Positions 49,095 through 51,736 of a stretch of 51,736 nt of DNA are shown piece after piece. The stretch covers positions 1-51,736 of the forward strand of contig JAYTTN010000591.1 of assembly GCA_043745295.1 (NCBI GenBank). The letters run 5' to 3'. Origin of the DNA: JALHQU01 sp043745295 (GTDB lineage Bacteria; Planctomycetota; Planctomycetia; Gemmatales; Gemmataceae). The position numbers and the translations under genes are program-made. The first letter of the stretch is position 1. Each line of letters opens with the position of its first letter. The notes beneath the pieces were generated by a model. It had not been told where the DNA came from, searched no databases, and was given only the letters and a program-made list of their open reading frames with translations.

Positions 49095-51494
49095 TTACTT
49101 CGGGGCCTTGGCCCCGCTCCGCAGCGCGGGGTCCAGATCGAAGCGGTCCAGATTCATCACCTTGTTCCACGCCGTCACGAAGTCGCGGACGAACTTCTCC
49201 TGCGCGTCGTCGGCGGCGTACACCTCGGCGATGGCCCGCAATTGCGAGTTCGAGCCGAACACCAGGTCGGCCGAGCTGGCGGTCCACTTCACCTTGCCCG
49301 TCTTGGCGTCCCGCCCGTCGAAGAAGTGGTCGCACACGGCCGACTTCTTCCACTCGGTGGTCATGTCCAGCAGGTTCACGAAGAAGTCGGTGGTCAGCGC
49401 CTCCGGCCGCTTGGTGAACACCCCCAGTTGGAGGCCGCCGGTGTTGGCGTTCAGCACCCGCAGCCCGCCGACGAGGACGGTCATTTCCGGGGCGGTGAGC
49501 GTCAGCAAGTGGGCGCGGTCCACCAGCAGCGCTTCCACCGGCTTGGTGATGTCGCGGCTGAAGTGGTTGCGGAAGGCGTCCGAGGTCGGCTCCAGAACCG
49601 CGAAGGACTCCACGTCGGTCTGCTCCTGTGTCGCGTCGGTGCGGCCGGGCGTGAACGGCACCGCCACGTCCTGCCCGGCCTTCTTCGCCGCTTGCTCAAC
49701 GCCCGTGCAGCCGCCCAGCACGATCAGGTCGGCCAGCGACACCTTCTTGCCGTCGGCCGCCGACTTGTTGAAGTCGGTCTGAATCTTCTCCAGGATGGTC
49801 AGGATTTTGGCCAGCTCGTCCGGCTGGTTCGCCTTCCAGTCCTTCTGCGGGGCGAGGCGGAGGCGCGCCCCGTTGGCCCCGCCCCGCTTGTCGGTGCCGC
49901 GGTACGTCGCGGCCGACGCCCAAGCGGTGCCGACCAGTTGCGACGTGGACAGCCCCGACTCCAGCAGCTTGCCCTTCAGGGCGGCGATGTCGGCCTTGTC
50001 GATCAGCTTGTGATCCACTTTCGGGACCGGGTCTTGCCACACCTGCGGCGGGGCCACCTGCGGCCCGAGGAGCCGCGAGACCGGCCCCATGTCGCGGTGC
50101 GTCAGCTTGTACCACGCCTTGGCGAAGGCCGCGTCGAGCTCCTTCGGGTTCTCGTGGAACCGCTTCGAGATCTTCGCGTAGGCCGGGTCCATCTTCAGCG
50201 CCAGGTCGGTGGTGAACATGATCGGGGCGTGCCTCTTCTTCGGGTCGTGCGCGTCCGGCACGGTGCCCTTCGCCCCGTCGTCCTTCGGAACCCACTGCTG
50301 CGCGCCGCCGGGGCTTTTCGTCAGCACCCAGTCGTGGGCGAACAGGTTGTCGAAGTAGCCGGTGGACCACTTCGCCGGCGTGGACGTCCACGCGCCTTCC
50401 AGGCCGCTGGTGATGGTGTCCGCGCCCTTGCCCTTGCCGAACACGTTCTTCCAGCCGAGGCCGAGTGCCTCGATGCCGGCTCGTTCGGGTTCCGGACCGA
50501 CGTTCTTGTCCGGGTCGGCCGCGCCGTGGGCTTTGCCCAGCGTGTGCCCGCCGGCGATCAGCGCGACGGTCTCCTCGTCGTTCATGGCCATGCGGCCGAA
50601 CGTCGTGCGGATGTCGCGGGCGGCGGCGAGCGGGTCGGGCTTGGCGTTCGGCCCTTCCGGGTTGACGTAGATCAGGCCCATCTGGGTCGCGCCGAGCGGC
50701 TGCTCGAGCTTGCGGTCGCCGCTGTGCCGCTTGTCGTCCATCCACTTCGTCTCCGGCCCCCAGTAGATGGCCGCGTCCGGCTCCCAGGCGTCCACGCGAC
50801 CGCCCGCGAACCCGAACGTCTTGAACCCCGCCGACTCCAGGGCGCAGTTGCCGGACAGGACCATCAGGTCGGCCCACGACAGTTTCCGCCCGTACTTCTG
50901 CTTGATCGGCAGGAGCAGCCGGCGGGCCTTGTCCAGGTTGGCGTTGTCGGGCCAACTGCCGACCGGGGCGAGGCGGAGGATGCCCGCCGCCGCGCCGCCG
51001 CGGCCGTCGGTCACGCGGTACGTCCCGGCGCTGTGCCAGGCCAGGCGGATGAACAGGCCGGCGTAGGTGCCGTAGTCGGCCGGCCACCAGTCCTGCGAGG
51101 TCGTCATCAACTTGTTGATGTCCTTCTTCACGGCCTCCAGGTCCAGCTTCTTGAACTCGACGGCGTAGTCGAAGTCCTCGCCCATCGGGTCGCCCTTGCC
51201 CGAGTTCGAGTGGAGGACGTCCAGGTTCAACTGGTTCGGCCACCAGTTGCTGTTGCGGTACGGCGCGGCCATCGGCTTCGGGTCTCCGGTCGTCGTGGGG
51301 CCGGCGGGGATGGGCTGTTGGGCACCGACCGGCGAACCCAGCACCGGGCACTTGCTGATGTCCCCGGCACCGGCGGCCGCCGGCTTGACGGGTTGCGGCT
51401 TCGGGGCGGGGGGATTCTGGGCGAGGGCGAGCGCGGCGATGCACAGCATCGCTCCACCCGTCAGGACGCCGGTGAGGAGAGTGGGCTTGGTCAT
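49095..51494 (-). CDS. katG: Exported catalase-peroxidase
   Basis: A 799-residue bifunctional heme enzyme that removes hydrogen peroxide. Unlike most KatG it starts with a signal peptide (TLLTGVLTGGAMLCIAALALA, cleavage near AQN), so it should act outside the cytoplasm. Distal Arg150, Trp153 and His154 (RLAWHSAGTYR), Tyr276 and Met302 of the Met-Tyr-Trp adduct, and proximal His317 (GGHTLGKAHG) are all present; the second, heme-free domain follows. ATG 51494 has GGAGG upstream. It is convergent with the exbD-like gene. No OxyR or PerR gene is adjacent. Confidence 0.95.
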   Translation of the reverse strand: MTKPTLLTGVLTGGAMLCIAALALAQNPPAPKPQPVKPAAAGAGDISKCPVLGSPVGAQQPIPAGPTTTGDPKPMAAPYRNSNWWPNQLNLDVLHSNSGKGDPMGEDFDYAVEFKKLDLEAVKKDINKLMTTSQDWWPADYGTYAGLFIRLAWHSAGTYRVTDGRGGAAAGILRLAPVGSWPDNANLDKARRLLLPIKQKYGRKLSWADLMVLSGNCALESAGFKTFGFAGGRVDAWEPDAAIYWGPETKWMDDKRHSGDRKLEQPLGATQMGLIYVNPEGPNAKPDPLAAARDIRTTFGRMAMNDEETVALIAGGHTLGKAHGAADPDKNVGPEPERAGIEALGLGWKNVFGKGKGADTITSGLEGAWTSTPAKWSTGYFDNLFAHDWVLTKSPGGAQQWVPKDDGAKGTVPDAHDPKKRHAPIMFTTDLALKMDPAYAKISKRFHENPKELDAAFAKAWYKLTHRDMGPVSRLLGPQVAPPQVWQDPVPKVDHKLIDKADIAALKGKLLESGLSTSQLVGTAWASAATYRGTDKRGGANGARLRLAPQKDWKANQPDELAKILTILEKIQTDFNKSAADGKKVSLADLIVLGGCTGVEQAAKKAGQDVAVPFTPGRTDATQEQTDVESFAVLEPTSDAFRNHFSRDITKPVEALLVDRAHLLTLTAPEMTVLVGGLRVLNANTGGLQLGVFTKRPEALTTDFFVNLLDMTTEWKKSAVCDHFFDGRDAKTGKVKWTASSADLVFGSNSQLRAIAEVYAADDAQEKFVRDFVTAWNKVMNLDRFDLDPALRSGAKAPK

Positions 51495-51668
51495 ACGACC
51501 TCCGAGGAAGTTGCGGGAACGTGACACTGAGAGGCAGGCGCAGGCGTAGTGGCGATGAAAGTCTAGGCGTCGTAGTCGGCGGCTTCCAATTCGTTTCCCG
51601 AATGCGTGGCATCAGCGGCCGGCATGGCACTTCGTGTTGGTCGCGGTCGAACCCGGCCGCAGGCCGGG

Positions 51669-51721
51669 GAGGCCCGACGGCCGACCACCCACACGCGAAT
51701 GGTGGTTGGCTGTCGGGCCTC
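51669..51721. repeat. Imperfect inverted repeat upstream of katG
   Basis: GAGGCCCGACGGCCGACCAC at 51669-51688 (plus one more C at 51689) pairs with 51701-51721 with two mismatches and an 11-base loop. It lies 175 bases upstream of the katG start. Its style matches the other intergenic palindromes, so it is more likely a dispersed repeat than an operator. Confidence 0.55.
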
Positions 51722-51736
51722 AATCCCCCTGCGAAC

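Noticed and set aside
48831..51524. An 897-codon open frame on the plus strand antisense to katG
   Set aside because: KatG active-site motifs on the other strand settle the coding strand; this frame begins inside the palindromic repeat and is low-complexity.

Overview
The window is very GC-rich, densely coded chromosomal DNA that I read as Planctomycetota, most likely a Gemmata-like member of the Gemmataceae. The grounds are a SecD-SecF fusion, ECF sigma factors with membrane-anchored C-terminal extensions, a DUF1501 protein, FG-GAP repeat proteins, a DUF4132 protein, an ExbD with a GYF-like head, and two proteins opening with planctomycete N-terminal motifs (LERLESRENPSG and LQNLNDRITPT). 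This is a family-level judgement from recognised protein types. No rRNA, tRNA or CRISPR was seen.

Layout. 64-6117: membrane M48 peptidase, DUF4132 protein, and an ECF sigma factor fused to an exported domain. 6124-12915: hypothetical exported proteins, NikR divergent from a DUF4198 protein, a DsbD N-domain-like protein, an FtsQ-like protein, a DUF4261-like protein, a TPR/DUF3299-like protein and a 78-residue Pro-rich protein. 13252-20582: a second ECF fusion, then yajC, a SecD-like protein that is only the first periplasmic domain, and the secDF fusion. 20646-25217: lipase, two tandem Dabb-like exported proteins, a cysteine synthase pseudogene, a LOG-family protein and deoC. 25282-28952: Ser/Thr kinase preceded by its likely partner ECF sigma factor, an AAA ATPase and a DUF1778-like mini-ORF. 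29022-35553: ilvB, then a large FG-GAP gene split by a 944-bp IS5-family element, a kinase remnant and a Gemmata-type conserved protein. 35970-42156: exported hypothetical, exported glutathione peroxidase, a caspase-like membrane protein, two short convergent hypotheticals and NAD-isocitrate dehydrogenase. 42160-45298: a less GC-rich pocket with two small membrane or lipoprotein genes downstream of a transglutaminase-like protein joined to an Rhs tail. 45477-51494: DUF1501, aldo/keto reductase, ExbD and an exported KatG.

Functional themes are envelope export (YajC, SecDF), transcriptional signalling through ECF factors and a kinase, extracytoplasmic peroxide defence (KatG, GPx), and core metabolism (ilvB, idh, deoC). 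Most genes are monocistronic or in short operons.

Intergenic space holds many long, nearly perfect inverted repeats (9641, 35757, 37511, 47980, 48855, 51669), which look like dispersed palindromic elements. The strongest candidates for something new are the transglutaminase-Rhs chimera with its two downstream genes, the P1-only SecD paralogue, and ECF fusions that carry an internal ribosome-binding site just before the exported half.
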